From assembly GCA_023428695.1 (NCBI GenBank), contig JAEYWY010000002.1, positions 248,001 through 312,000 on the forward strand: a stretch of 64,000 nucleotides of DNA, written 5' to 3'. A model generated the notes under the pieces. It saw only the letters and a list, made by a program, of their open reading frames with translations, did not search any database and was not told the DNA's origin. Position 1 is the first letter of the stretch; every line of letters starts with the position of its first letter. Positions 17,582-26,685 of the stretch are shown here, piece after piece. Both the position numbers and the translations under genes were made by a program. Origin of the DNA: Bacteroidota bacterium. GTDB lineage: Bacteria; Bacteroidota; Bacteroidia; Cytophagales; Cyclobacteriaceae.

Positions 17582-18757
17582 CTACAAATCCTGAATTAAA
17601 TCTTCATAGATCGCAGCGTATCTGCGTACACCGGAGTCAAGCGAAAAATATTCCCGAAAGCGGTCGCCGGAACCTGAAAAGGCAGGGGGAAAAGTGGCAT
17701 TCGGGCTTTCCGGATCGACCAGAGTGATTCCCGGAACTTCATCCTTTATGTGATCGACATCGCCCCATCCGGGATTGACAAGGACTGGTACTCCCATGGC
17801 GAGGACCTCGGCCATCTTCGTTGCTGATGATCCGGTTTTTGAAAACACAGGCTTGACAAAGCACACAGAAGCATTTGCCAGCGCGATGTAATCCGGCACC
17901 TCATGCCTGGGGACCGAGCGCGTAATTATGTTCTCTTCTTTTGGTACAAGAGCGCTGTCCGGCGTCAGCACCAGAAAGCGAGCCGAAGGATTTTGCTTTC
18001 GAAGGCTTCTGAAATAGTCAAACATTTCATCTGTCAGGTACCACGTTCCAAGAGAACCGAGATATAAAAGGACGTGATCGTCAGCGGCAATGCCCAGGTC
18101 CTCTCGCAGCATTCTTGATTTTGATTGATCAACACGGTTTCGGTCGAAGATGTCCATATCGACACAGCAAGGGATCACCGACACATTGCTGACCTTGAAC
18201 GACTCAGTGATGAATTTTCTGGCTGCTTCTGTGAGAACGACAGTGTGATCCGCATTCTTAATGAATTCCAACTCACGTTTCTTAAAATAGTTGTATATCC
18301 TCCGGAAAATCGGATTCCTCACATTCCACAACCCTCCCTCTACACGTTCATCCGCCCAGAATCCGCGCATGTCAAAAATGAATCGCAGACCATAACGTAG
18401 CTTAAGGTGCAGCCCCACAAGTGAGGTAACATAACTTCTGCAATGAACGATCGAAAAGCCTTGTTGTCTAACCAGTGTGGATGCGACCCGCCGAAGCTTC
18501 AGCACATCATAAAGCGTTGCCGCTACCGGCGGCGTTCTGTGATACTTCAGGGGAACCCAGGATATTTCTGCGTCGTCACAAATCCTTCGGATGATATGTT
18601 CTCCCGATTCAAATCGATACGGTTTTTCAAAACTGATAATCGTAATGCGAAACCCGCTTTTGGAAAGCCCCACCAGATACGGCAGGATTTGCGACTGACC
18701 GAGCGGATCGGTGAGACCATCGTGAGTGAGGTAGAGAATTGAGTGAGAGCGCTTCAA
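17582..18757 (-). CDS. glycosyltransferase family 4 protein
   Basis: The product is 391 residues. It starts at a TTG (18757) because an in-frame stop lies just upstream and the conserved N-terminus ILYLTHDGLTDPLGQSQ begins at once. The two-domain GT-B layout is visible: an N-terminal acceptor domain with HCRSYV and FDMRGFWADE, and a C-terminal nucleotide-sugar domain ending in KMAEVLAMGVPVLVNPG. The sugar specificity is unknown. It is the last gene of a tightly packed leftward cluster, overlapping the upstream methyltransferase gene by 4 nt. Confidence 0.85.
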   Translation of the reverse strand: MKRSHSILYLTHDGLTDPLGQSQILPYLVGLSKSGFRITIISFEKPYRFESGEHIIRRICDDAEISWVPLKYHRTPPVAATLYDVLKLRRVASTLVRQQGFSIVHCRSYVTSLVGLHLKLRYGLRFIFDMRGFWADERVEGGLWNVRNPIFRRIYNYFKKRELEFIKNADHTVVLTEAARKFITESFKVSNVSVIPCCVDMDIFDRNRVDQSKSRMLREDLGIAADDHVLLYLGSLGTWYLTDEMFDYFRSLRKQNPSARFLVLTPDSALVPKEENIITRSVPRHEVPDYIALANASVCFVKPVFSKTGSSATKMAEVLAMGVPVLVNPGWGDVDHIKDEVPGITLVDPESPNATFPPAFSGSGDRFREYFSLDSGVRRYAAIYEDLIQDL

Positions 18758-19536
18758 GTCGTTTTCTTAAGTATTCCAATATACTTCTGCTCGGGCTCAT
18801 GAAAAACTATCAAGGCTTCACTGCCGACGCGCTCGGCGAAATGTTTGAAGGCGAGGTTGTCGTTTATGTCGTCGGAGACAAAAATCCCACCGACCCGAAG
18901 ACTCTTCCAAAGTCTCGGATAAGCCCACATTCTTCCGCGGTATGATTTGTCGCTATCATAGTGACACAAATCAATTTCAGCCGCCGTCTCAAGGATTTCA
19001 GGCAACGCTTGCCTGTCCGGCAATCTGACAATACGCCATTGACTCCTCAGAGATTCAGGCACAACACATCCGACAAATTGTTCATTACCCATTTTCGGAT
19101 AAGGCATATCCGTACTATACAGGAAGCTGCCCTCCCGACCTCTTAGTGCAAGCAGTAGCGCAAGGGAAGACCAACCATGAGCGACACCGGTTTCCACGAC
19201 TATCCTGCTTTCCGAATTTGATGTCAGATAGTAAAGCAAATCCAGGTCCGCTCCTCCGCCCATTTTCACGGGAAGATTGGCCACCACTTCTTCGGCATGT
19301 TTAAAAACCTCCTTTTGAATCTGGTACAGTGGTTCCCCTATTTCCTTCCCGGTTATCCGTCGTACCGCTTCCGCCGTAGCAACTTTATTGGTCTCACACC
19401 ATTTCGTAGATTCCGCGCGTGTGTCTTCCAGTCTATGTGGTGTCAGTCGTTGTCGGATCTGATAAGCCATCTGCGAATACATGCGTGGTCGCTTCAGGAA
19501 CCAAATTAAAGTTTCAAATTTCGACGGTAGACTCAT
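18754..19536 (-). CDS. class I SAM-dependent methyltransferase of the glycan cluster
   Basis: The product is 260 residues. The SAM-binding region shows IVVETGVAHGWSSLALLLAL (motif I, about residues 114-133), and DLCHYDSDKSY contains the acidic motif seen in methyltransferase_24/CmcI-like enzymes. RVGGIFVSDDIN follows as the post-motif strand. Such enzymes often methylate sugars or other small molecules. Its position between two glycosyltransferase genes, with 4-nt overlaps on each side, suggests it modifies the glycan or its lipid-linked precursor. Confidence 0.8.
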   Translation of the reverse strand: MSLPSKFETLIWFLKRPRMYSQMAYQIRQRLTPHRLEDTRAESTKWCETNKVATAEAVRRITGKEIGEPLYQIQKEVFKHAEEVVANLPVKMGGGADLDLLYYLTSNSESRIVVETGVAHGWSSLALLLALRGREGSFLYSTDMPYPKMGNEQFVGCVVPESLRSQWRIVRLPDRQALPEILETAAEIDLCHYDSDKSYRGRMWAYPRLWKSLRVGGIFVSDDINDNLAFKHFAERVGSEALIVFHEPEQKYIGILKKTT

Positions 19537-20639
19537 GGTGTCTGGTTTAAAGAATCATATGCCGCGATCACATTCTTAATATTGAAATGCATAATAACGT
19601 CATCATGTAATGCATTTCCTATCTGAATGAGGTTGTAGCGATTATTTAATACATCTTTCATTAAAGTGACAAAGTCGTCACCAGGATTGTTCCTGGATAA
19701 AAGGAATCCGTTCCGACCTGATTCAACGTAATCACTGAAGTCACCAACGTCATCACATACAGCTACCGGTGTTCGTACGAGACCGGCCTCCTTGATCGCA
19801 CTGTTACTTGCCTCCGACAATGAGAAATGTACGACAATATCTGCGGCAGCGTAATAGTCTTGTATGTTACGTTGAAAGCCGGCAAAATAAATCATATCAT
19901 CAAGCCCTTTTTCTACAACCTTTTGGCGAAGTTCTTCCTCAAGAGGTCCACGTCCAAGCAGGACGAGTCGAAAACTGTATCCCATTTCCCGCAGACGCCC
20001 TACGGCGTGAATGAGTTCCGCATGTCTTTTTTCAGGAATAAACCGCGCCGCTTTTACAAGTAGAAATCCATCTCCAAATCGCAATCGAATCGATTCTACA
20101 TTCGCCTCATCCGGCCGCGGAAATCGCGAGAAGTTGTAACCATATTTGATGAGTTGGACGTTACTCCTCGTACCCCCCTCGACGTTTACAATTTGATTCA
20201 GAACCTTTGTCGACGGAGCGATTTGTTGTTTTGCCAGGCAGTTTATAATCCAGTCGGCTACTTTCTCCTTAACGTTGTTGTCCAAATAAGCGCAGTCGGA
20301 ATGGTGACGTGTCAGAATGAAGCGCGCGCGACAGAAGAATTGAGCCATTGCCGAAACAATGTTCGCCTCCTGGAAATGGCTGTACACGACATCGATTTTA
20401 TATTGGCGGCAAAATCGCACAAGGGTTCTAATCCTGCGCAGATGATATAGCACGGGATTTGTTTTTGTAACCGGAAGTGAAAACGTCTCACATCCAAAAG
20501 ATTCGAACGCGCGGTGTGTGTCTCCCTTTTCTTCATGCGAAGCAAAAAAGACCTGATGGCCCTGCCTGACAAATTCTTCGGCGACCGATTCGATGTACAC
20601 CACGATTTGATTATATGGCTGATAAAAAAGAATCCTCAT
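19533..20639 (-). CDS. glycosyltransferase family 4 protein
   Basis: The product is 368 residues, GT-B fold. The N-terminal half has FYQPYNQIVVYIESVAEEF and VYSHFQEANIVSA. The C-terminal half has AARFIPEKRHAELIHAV and LGRGPLEEELR, followed by VVHFSLSEASNSAIKEAG, where the usual E-x7-E pair (first Glu in SEAS, second in KEAG) is kept. Donor and acceptor are unknown. It overlaps both neighbouring genes by 4 nt, consistent with translational coupling. Confidence 0.85.
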   Translation of the reverse strand: MRILFYQPYNQIVVYIESVAEEFVRQGHQVFFASHEEKGDTHRAFESFGCETFSLPVTKTNPVLYHLRRIRTLVRFCRQYKIDVVYSHFQEANIVSAMAQFFCRARFILTRHHSDCAYLDNNVKEKVADWIINCLAKQQIAPSTKVLNQIVNVEGGTRSNVQLIKYGYNFSRFPRPDEANVESIRLRFGDGFLLVKAARFIPEKRHAELIHAVGRLREMGYSFRLVLLGRGPLEEELRQKVVEKGLDDMIYFAGFQRNIQDYYAAADIVVHFSLSEASNSAIKEAGLVRTPVAVCDDVGDFSDYVESGRNGFLLSRNNPGDDFVTLMKDVLNNRYNLIQIGNALHDDVIMHFNIKNVIAAYDSLNQTP

Positions 20640-21721
20640 GACTTCAAACCAAGTTCACTCTTTATCTTACCAAAGACCTCCTGGTAATGTTCAATCGCCC
20701 GTTCCTCTGTGTATGCCATCGCTGCCTCGCGTAACTTACGACCCAATGCATTCCTCCAATCATTATCAGCCTGAAAGTATTTGACAATGGCAGCTCCTAT
20801 GGCATCCGGATCAGTTGGAACGATCATCGAGGGCTCAACTTTTCCCACAATTTCACGTGTACCTGTCCATTCAGAAACAAGGGTTGGCACGCCGGCAACA
20901 AGGGCCTCTATTGTCGAAGTTGGAAACGCGTCGCCACGCGAACAATGCAGGCAAAGACCTGCGTTAGCAAGGTAGTGATCAATTGAACTCGTTTTACCTG
21001 TAAAAGTAATCGCCGACCGTGTGTCGGCATCAATGTCAGTGTGGACGATACGTTTGCATTCATCATCCCATTCGCCCAGGATCGTAAGACTTAGTCTGGT
21101 ATCCTCGCGCCGCGCTACCTGGAATGCGGCGATCATCAGATCAAGTCCTTTGTAATGCATCCGGAATTTGCCGGGACCATTGGCGATAATCAGGATTGTC
21201 GTACTTGTCAGGTTGGGTCGGAGTGATAACAGGGTAGGGAGTCGTTCCTTCGGCGGACCGAGGAACGTAACATAACACGCAGGGGCACGCTTACCGAGTA
21301 ATTCGCTTACCATCTTCAACGTCATTTCGCCCTCGCAAACAACCGCGTCATATTGACGGAGCATAAAAAGATGCAACCATTCGTTGAAGCCAGAAAAGCG
21401 ATGCGTGTAGAGAAAATACATCGTGTGGCTTCCCAGGTGGACAATGATTGGTTTCCTTCGGAAAAAATAAATACAGTTCATTATGACTGGCGTGAAATGC
21501 AGATTGTCGATAAGGAAACAATCGAATCCCCTGAAGCGTCGGCCCAAATAAAGTGCATTCACGACCCAGCTTATGAAAAGTCCAAGTGGGGATCGCTCCC
21601 TGTCCTGCCACCGCATACGCGCGTCGATGAATTCAACTTCATCGGTTATTGATTCAGCAAGTCGTCGATGAAGTATATGCGCACGGGGGCGACCCTCCAA
21701 ATAAACGATCTTCGTCTTCAC
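20636..21721 (-). CDS. glycosyltransferase family 4 protein
   Basis: The product is 361 residues, beginning with GTG at 21721 (KTKIVYLEGRP). The N-terminal domain contains HLGSHTMYFLYTHRFSG, the C-terminal donor domain contains IIANGPGKFRMHYKGLDLMI and CSRGDAFPTSTIEALVAGVP, with the Glu residues of the GT4 donor site. The spacing is typical of glycosyltransferases_1. It overlaps the genes on either side by 4 nt. Specificity is unknown. Confidence 0.83.
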   Translation of the reverse strand: MKTKIVYLEGRPRAHILHRRLAESITDEVEFIDARMRWQDRERSPLGLFISWVVNALYLGRRFRGFDCFLIDNLHFTPVIMNCIYFFRRKPIIVHLGSHTMYFLYTHRFSGFNEWLHLFMLRQYDAVVCEGEMTLKMVSELLGKRAPACYVTFLGPPKERLPTLLSLRPNLTSTTILIIANGPGKFRMHYKGLDLMIAAFQVARREDTRLSLTILGEWDDECKRIVHTDIDADTRSAITFTGKTSSIDHYLANAGLCLHCSRGDAFPTSTIEALVAGVPTLVSEWTGTREIVGKVEPSMIVPTDPDAIGAAIVKYFQADNDWRNALGRKLREAAMAYTEERAIEHYQEVFGKIKSELGLKS

Positions 21722-22875
21722 GGTACGGGCGTATTGAGAACCTCTCGATAAAATTCCAGGTATTGATCCCTGAGTCTGCCAATGCCATACCGGGTCTGAA
21801 CAAAATGTCGTGCGTTGGAACCCAGGTTTTGCGCAAGGTCGCCGTCATTCAGAATATGAAGAATCTTGTTTGCCAGATCGTCCGGGTTTCCTGTCTTAAA
21901 ATGTATTCCACTAACACCATCATGAACGATTGCGGTAAGTTCAGGAATATCGGAAACAATAACAGGCAGTCCGGCCGCCATTTTTTCAAGCAGCGCTATG
22001 GGAAGCCCTTCGTGCAACGAAGGAAAGGCAGCGATACTTGCCTGTCCTAATATCTCAGGAATATCGCTGCGGTTTCCCAGAAATTTCACATTGACCAGTT
22101 CTAACTGACTGGCCAGATCACGAAGGGCGGCTGCATTAACTCCGTCGCCAACAATAAGTAGTTGGGCGATGCACGAGGTCTCAACAATTTTCCACGCCTT
22201 CAACAGGGTATCATGCCCCTTCTTTGGTTCGAGTCGCGCGACATATATCACTGCAGGTGGATCAAGTTTTTTTGACTCCATCGAAAAGGCATCCGTATCG
22301 AGGGCGTTTTCGATCAGCCGATGAACGCGTCTGGAATCCAACAGCCTAAACGTGCGATGGCACTGTTCAACCTTTACTGCTACTGCCACGACATGAAAGT
22401 GGCAATAAATCCGCCGATAGAGCCAGGCCAGTGCTCGTAAATTTCCTGCCGGATATTCACCGTGTTTAAGTCGCACAGAATGGTCCGTATAAATCAATCT
22501 TTTTCCGGTATTGAAAAATGGCTTCAAGATCAGAAGTTCACGCGGTTGCAGGTGACAGTGGATTATGGCGGGTTGCAGCTTGCCAATGAATTCTGTGATT
22601 TTTGCGGCGCGTGATTGAATGATTCCCCTTCTAAAATAAAGTGTCAAATACCTCCGAAAGGAATAATCAGGATCGAAGTAAAAATCAAAACCGGCTACTT
22701 TCACATCGGCGGGCCAGTCCTTGTCTGTAGCCAGATCAATTTTCAGCGTAAGGGATACCACATGGATTTCATAATGCTGACTCATCTGCCGGCAAAGTTG
22801 CATAACCACTTTGCTTGAGCCATCAAAGCTAAGTTGGTTTACGAGGTGGACAACTCTCAACTTAGGCTCTTGCAT
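21718..22875 (-). CDS. glycosyltransferase family 4 protein
   Basis: The product is 385 residues from the ATG at 22875; a longer frame reaching 22950 would run deep into the upstream gene and lacks family similarity. Visible GT4 features are LVNQLSFDGSSKVVMQL, IHCHLQPREL, IYVARLEPKKGHDTLLKAW, LIVGDGVN and FPSLHEGLPIALLEKMAAGLP. It resembles enzymes that build capsule or exopolysaccharide side chains. It overlaps the upstream methyltransferase gene by 14 nt and the downstream glycosyltransferase gene by 4 nt. Confidence 0.87.
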   Translation of the reverse strand: MQEPKLRVVHLVNQLSFDGSSKVVMQLCRQMSQHYEIHVVSLTLKIDLATDKDWPADVKVAGFDFYFDPDYSFRRYLTLYFRRGIIQSRAAKITEFIGKLQPAIIHCHLQPRELLILKPFFNTGKRLIYTDHSVRLKHGEYPAGNLRALAWLYRRIYCHFHVVAVAVKVEQCHRTFRLLDSRRVHRLIENALDTDAFSMESKKLDPPAVIYVARLEPKKGHDTLLKAWKIVETSCIAQLLIVGDGVNAAALRDLASQLELVNVKFLGNRSDIPEILGQASIAAFPSLHEGLPIALLEKMAAGLPVIVSDIPELTAIVHDGVSGIHFKTGNPDDLANKILHILNDGDLAQNLGSNARHFVQTRYGIGRLRDQYLEFYREVLNTPVP

Positions 22876-23806
22876 CTTTCTTCTGATAGACTGCCAATAT
22901 GGACTGACCGACGAGATACTTTGACAACATCCCCAGGATTGGACGAACAACCCTGTTCAACCTCAGCTTCCAGTACACGCGGGTGAGAAACATACTCCCC
23001 AGAAACATCTTGTTGACCATTACATATTGATACGTATCGGCATGTATCTTTTGTAATGGTTCAATGAACGTATCGGTTAACGCAAGCGGAAGAATTCGTT
23101 GTAAGTTTTTCAATGACTCCAAATTCCACAGGCCCATATGATGGGGTGGCATGTTCAGGACCCGCGATGGTAACGGATTGTGTTTAAGATAACTGTCATT
23201 ATTTGGCACAGACACAATCAATGTTCCACCCTGCCGGAGGCAGTTTGTCATGGCCGAAAGGACTTCGCCAGCATTTGAGATGTGCTCAAGCACCTGAAAC
23301 GAACAGACAACGTCATATTTCCCGGCGTTTGTCATGCTATGTTGCTCAATTGTTTCTCGAATCAGATTCACACCGTGTGCGCGGGCTTCCGCAACGGCGT
23401 CACTATTGAGTTCCAACCCCGCGACATCACGATAACCTTTTTTTTGAATCGCATCAAGAAACGACCCCCGGCCGGCACCCACCTCCAAAATCCGATCATC
23501 CGGTCTCATGAACTCCAACGCCTTCTCGTGTTCCCATTTCCAGGGAAGATAATACCAATCATACTTTCCGAAATGCCGATAGAATGCATCATCGCCTGAA
23601 ATATTCAGCGGTTCATAGAAGCGATAGCCGGTGTCGTTGCACTTGAACTCGCGGACCTCCGGAACTCCGGCAAAGATATACCCGATATCTATTCCGAAAG
23701 TCTTTTGATAGATGGCTATGATTTCGGAAGCCTTCATTGATCGCAAGCATCTAACGTTGTCACTGCCTGTCAGCGGTGACGTTACTTTACCGTTCATAGA
23801 CTTCAT
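22862..23806 (-). CDS. class I SAM-dependent methyltransferase with degenerate zinc-ribbon head
   Basis: The product is 314 residues. SAM motif I is ILEVGAGRGSFLDAI, motif II/III includes YDVVCSFQVLEHIS and GGTLIVSVPN. The first 25 residues read SPLTGSDNVRCL; in related sugar C-methyltransferase-like proteins this place often holds a zinc-binding CxxC head, so here at least the first cysteines are missing. The likely role is methylation of a sugar in the cluster's glycan. It overlaps the upstream ABC transporter gene by 20 nt if the first ATG is used, or 11 nt from the ATG at 23797. Confidence 0.82.
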   Translation of the reverse strand: MKSMNGKVTSPLTGSDNVRCLRSMKASEIIAIYQKTFGIDIGYIFAGVPEVREFKCNDTGYRFYEPLNISGDDAFYRHFGKYDWYYLPWKWEHEKALEFMRPDDRILEVGAGRGSFLDAIQKKGYRDVAGLELNSDAVAEARAHGVNLIRETIEQHSMTNAGKYDVVCSFQVLEHISNAGEVLSAMTNCLRQGGTLIVSVPNNDSYLKHNPLPSRVLNMPPHHMGLWNLESLKNLQRILPLALTDTFIEPLQKIHADTYQYVMVNKMFLGSMFLTRVYWKLRLNRVVRPILGMLSKYLVGQSILAVYQKKDARA

Positions 23807-25562
23807 TGAAATTAATTGGATCTCCGATCATGCCGTCTTTCACGGTGTAGATTTTGTCGCAAAACTTCAGCGCATTCGGGCGATGGGCCACAATCAAAAT
23901 AGTATACCCCTCCCGTTGGAGAGCTCTTATGGATTCCGTGATCTGATCTTCCGTTTCACGATCCAGAGAACTCGTGGCCTCATCAAAAATGAGAAACTTT
24001 CCTTTGTGGTACAGTGCTCTCGCGATCGCCAGTCGCTGTTTCTGACCACCGGAGATGTTGAGGTTTTTATCACCGATGAAACTGTCCAATCCCATTGGCA
24101 GATCTTTGACATACTCAGTTAAGCCACTATGCTCGACACACCATTCCACCCTTGCATGGTCAACCTGATCGATAGGAACACCAAAGGCAACGTTTTCCAG
24201 GACGGTACCTTCAATCAGTGTCGGGCTTTGCGGAACAAAACTGATTGCCCTGTGCCAGGCACGCAACAGGGATTCATCCAAATCACGCTCATCGATCAAT
24301 ATGCTTCCCCTGGTGGGTGGAAGGAGTCCCAGGATTATGTTAATCAGTGTACTCTTTCCGCTTCCGGATTTGCCCATTATGCCGATGATTTCTCCGCGCA
24401 TAACCCTAAGGTTGACCCCAGTCAGAACTTCCTTTCCATCATGGAAAGAAAATGACACGTTACTCAGTTCAAGTTTGTCCAGGAACACGGGTTGAGGATC
24501 AGGCAATGGCACCTTCCTTAGGGTTGCGGCCGATACTTCGCTCTTCTTAAAATGGTCGAACACAAATTCAGTGGAGCGAATATTGTTGTATGCGTAAATG
24601 ATTTTGTTGACAGATGGAATAAGCCGGTATGCAGCAATGGCAAACGTGGCGAGAAAAGTCACCAGCGTTTGAATATTGTAGTCCAGCAGGATACCCATCG
24701 CAAAAATTCCGAAAACACATAAGATAGCCAACGTCTCAATGATCTTCGGCGAAAAGAGATTCAAATGATATATCCGCGCCATAGCATTGGAGAACCGCTT
24801 AACGGCCGCGTTGAAGAGGGGGCCGAAGTAACCAAATTTGTCAAAAAGAAGAATCTCGCGAAACCCATCCACACTTTGTCGCCCCTTCCTGAACATCTCA
24901 CTGTGTCCGGCTTCACGTTCCTGTGAGATCTTTCTGAGGCGTTTCTTATAAATCAGAACGTAAGACACAAGAAAGGGCGTAATAAAGAGTGCCATGCTCA
25001 GGAAAAGAACCGGACTGTAAACAAGTATTCCGATTGTAATAAGAATGGCTACCAACACTTCATTAGAAAGCTGGACGAGTGGAAGCATGATTCCATTGCA
25101 GAAATTGTAGGGGATTTCGATTACCTTTCTCAATACAATGCTCGAATTCTCTTCAACATGTTTTTCGAAGGGTTGAAAAATATACTCCTGGAATTGCAGT
25201 TGCGTCAGTCGTGACGCGGTGTCGTACACCAGTCCCGTCTGCTTTCTGGAAGCCCAATAAACAAGGGCATTTTTCACCAGAAAAAAAATCACGCTCAGCC
25301 CGAGAAGGTAAAGCACAAACATGGATTGAACCGGTGATCCTGCGGCCCGATAAAGGGAATTCAGTATGCTGCTTTCTTCAATGACAGAAGGGTTGACCAG
25401 GATCTGGATGACCGGTACCACTACAACGAGCCCGAAAATTTCGAAAATCGTGAAAATAAAAGTTACGGGTAACAATGCTAATATTGCACTGATGACAAAC
25501 GGAGGCATTTGCCGCCTTGTTGATTCAAGTACGCGACTTAAAAAGAATCGTTTATCACTCAT
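23787..25562 (-). CDS. MsbA-like ABC exporter (fused membrane and ATPase domains)
   Basis: The product is 591 residues. About six membrane helices (residues 20-320) precede an ATPase domain with Walker A GKSGSGKST at 397-405, signature ISGGQ at 503-507 and Walker B FLIFDEATSSLD at 523-534. It is a homodimerising half-transporter of the type that flips lipid-linked glycans (PglK, MsbA). As first gene of the leftward glycan group, it is the best candidate for moving the finished lipid-linked product across the inner membrane. A divergent glycosyltransferase gene begins 44 nt away. Confidence 0.9.
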   Translation of the reverse strand: MSDKRFFLSRVLESTRRQMPPFVISAILALLPVTFIFTIFEIFGLVVVVPVIQILVNPSVIEESSILNSLYRAAGSPVQSMFVLYLLGLSVIFFLVKNALVYWASRKQTGLVYDTASRLTQLQFQEYIFQPFEKHVEENSSIVLRKVIEIPYNFCNGIMLPLVQLSNEVLVAILITIGILVYSPVLFLSMALFITPFLVSYVLIYKKRLRKISQEREAGHSEMFRKGRQSVDGFREILLFDKFGYFGPLFNAAVKRFSNAMARIYHLNLFSPKIIETLAILCVFGIFAMGILLDYNIQTLVTFLATFAIAAYRLIPSVNKIIYAYNNIRSTEFVFDHFKKSEVSAATLRKVPLPDPQPVFLDKLELSNVSFSFHDGKEVLTGVNLRVMRGEIIGIMGKSGSGKSTLINIILGLLPPTRGSILIDERDLDESLLRAWHRAISFVPQSPTLIEGTVLENVAFGVPIDQVDHARVEWCVEHSGLTEYVKDLPMGLDSFIGDKNLNISGGQKQRLAIARALYHKGKFLIFDEATSSLDRETEDQITESIRALQREGYTILIVAHRPNALKFCDKIYTVKDGMIGDPINFNEVYER

Positions 25563-25605
25563 AGTACCCTCGTCGAACGATACTCCTTCTGAAACCTAAA
25601 AGGTT

Positions 25606-26685
25606 ATGCGCATTGTTTTTCTTGTGCCTTATCCGCCCGGGCGAGCCCCATCCCAGCGATTCCGTTTCGAGCAGTACTTCCCGGAACTGGCAGCCCGTGG
25701 GATTGAATACCGCGTGTATTCGTTCCTGTCCGAAGCCGGGTGGAACGTCATTTATTCGGACGGAAGACTTGCCCTGAAGACCTTCCATCTCCTTTCTGGT
25801 TTTCTCAAACGGATTGGTCATCTGTTATTGGCAATGAAAGGAGACTTTGTTTTCGTTCATCGGGAAACCAGTCCTGTCGGTCCACCAGTATTCGAATGGT
25901 TGCTGGCTAAGCTGTTTAAAAAGAAGCTAATATATGATTTCGACGATGCAATTTGGATGGAAGACATAAATAATAAAGCCAATTTCCTGAATTTTTTGCG
26001 GTGGCGACGAAAGGTAAGTTCCATAATCCGGTGGTCCTATAAAGTCAGTTGCGGGAACCAATATCTCCGTGACTTTGCCCGGCAATTCAATTCCCGGGTT
26101 TTCCTGAATCCGACTACAATCGACACGCTTTCCCTGCACAATCCGAACCTTTTCAACCGAAACAGGTCCCATGAACGCGTTACGATCGGTTGGACCGGAA
26201 CGCATTCCACACTCAGTTACCTTTCACAAATCGATGGAGTGCTCAACAGAATTTGCTCCGAAAACCGAAACGTCTGTGTCCTCGTAATTGCGAACAGACC
26301 ACCCGTTGGTATGATGACATCCTCTGTTGAATTCAGAAAATGGACTGAAGCGAACGAAATTCCGGACCTGCTGGATTTTGATATCGGAATCATGCCCCTC
26401 ACGGATGATGATTGGTCAAAAGGCAAATGTGGATTCAAGGCCCTTCAATATATGGCATTGGAAATCCCTTCGGTGGTGTCGCCGGTTGGAGTTAATACTT
26501 CTATTATCACTGATGGTGTTAACGGATTTCTCGCCACTGACGACGAATCCTGGTACAGGACGCTTTCGATGCTGATTCGTGATCCATCGCTCCGGAACAG
26601 GATCGGAAAAGAGGCGCGCAAAACCGTCGAAGAAAACTACTCTGTCTTGTCCAACACTTCCAACTTCCTTTCCCTTTTTGCGTAA
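25606..26685 (+). CDS. glycosyltransferase, GT4-like
   Basis: The product is 359 residues, beginning MRIVFLVPYPPGRAPSQRFR. YDFDDAIWM (about residues 107-115) and WTGTHSTLSYL are features of a GT4 subgroup found in Bacteroidota surface-glycan clusters. The donor domain is short, with a KCGFKALQYMALEIPSVVSPVG segment carrying the expected Lys/Glu-type donor contacts in reduced form. It is the only rightward glycosyltransferase of the cluster. Its 3' end overlaps the convergent membrane-protein gene by 49 nt. Confidence 0.85.
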   Translation: MRIVFLVPYPPGRAPSQRFRFEQYFPELAARGIEYRVYSFLSEAGWNVIYSDGRLALKTFHLLSGFLKRIGHLLLAMKGDFVFVHRETSPVGPPVFEWLLAKLFKKKLIYDFDDAIWMEDINNKANFLNFLRWRRKVSSIIRWSYKVSCGNQYLRDFARQFNSRVFLNPTTIDTLSLHNPNLFNRNRSHERVTIGWTGTHSTLSYLSQIDGVLNRICSENRNVCVLVIANRPPVGMMTSSVEFRKWTEANEIPDLLDFDIGIMPLTDDDWSKGKCGFKALQYMALEIPSVVSPVGVNTSIITDGVNGFLATDDESWYRTLSMLIRDPSLRNRIGKEARKTVEENYSVLSNTSNFLSLFA

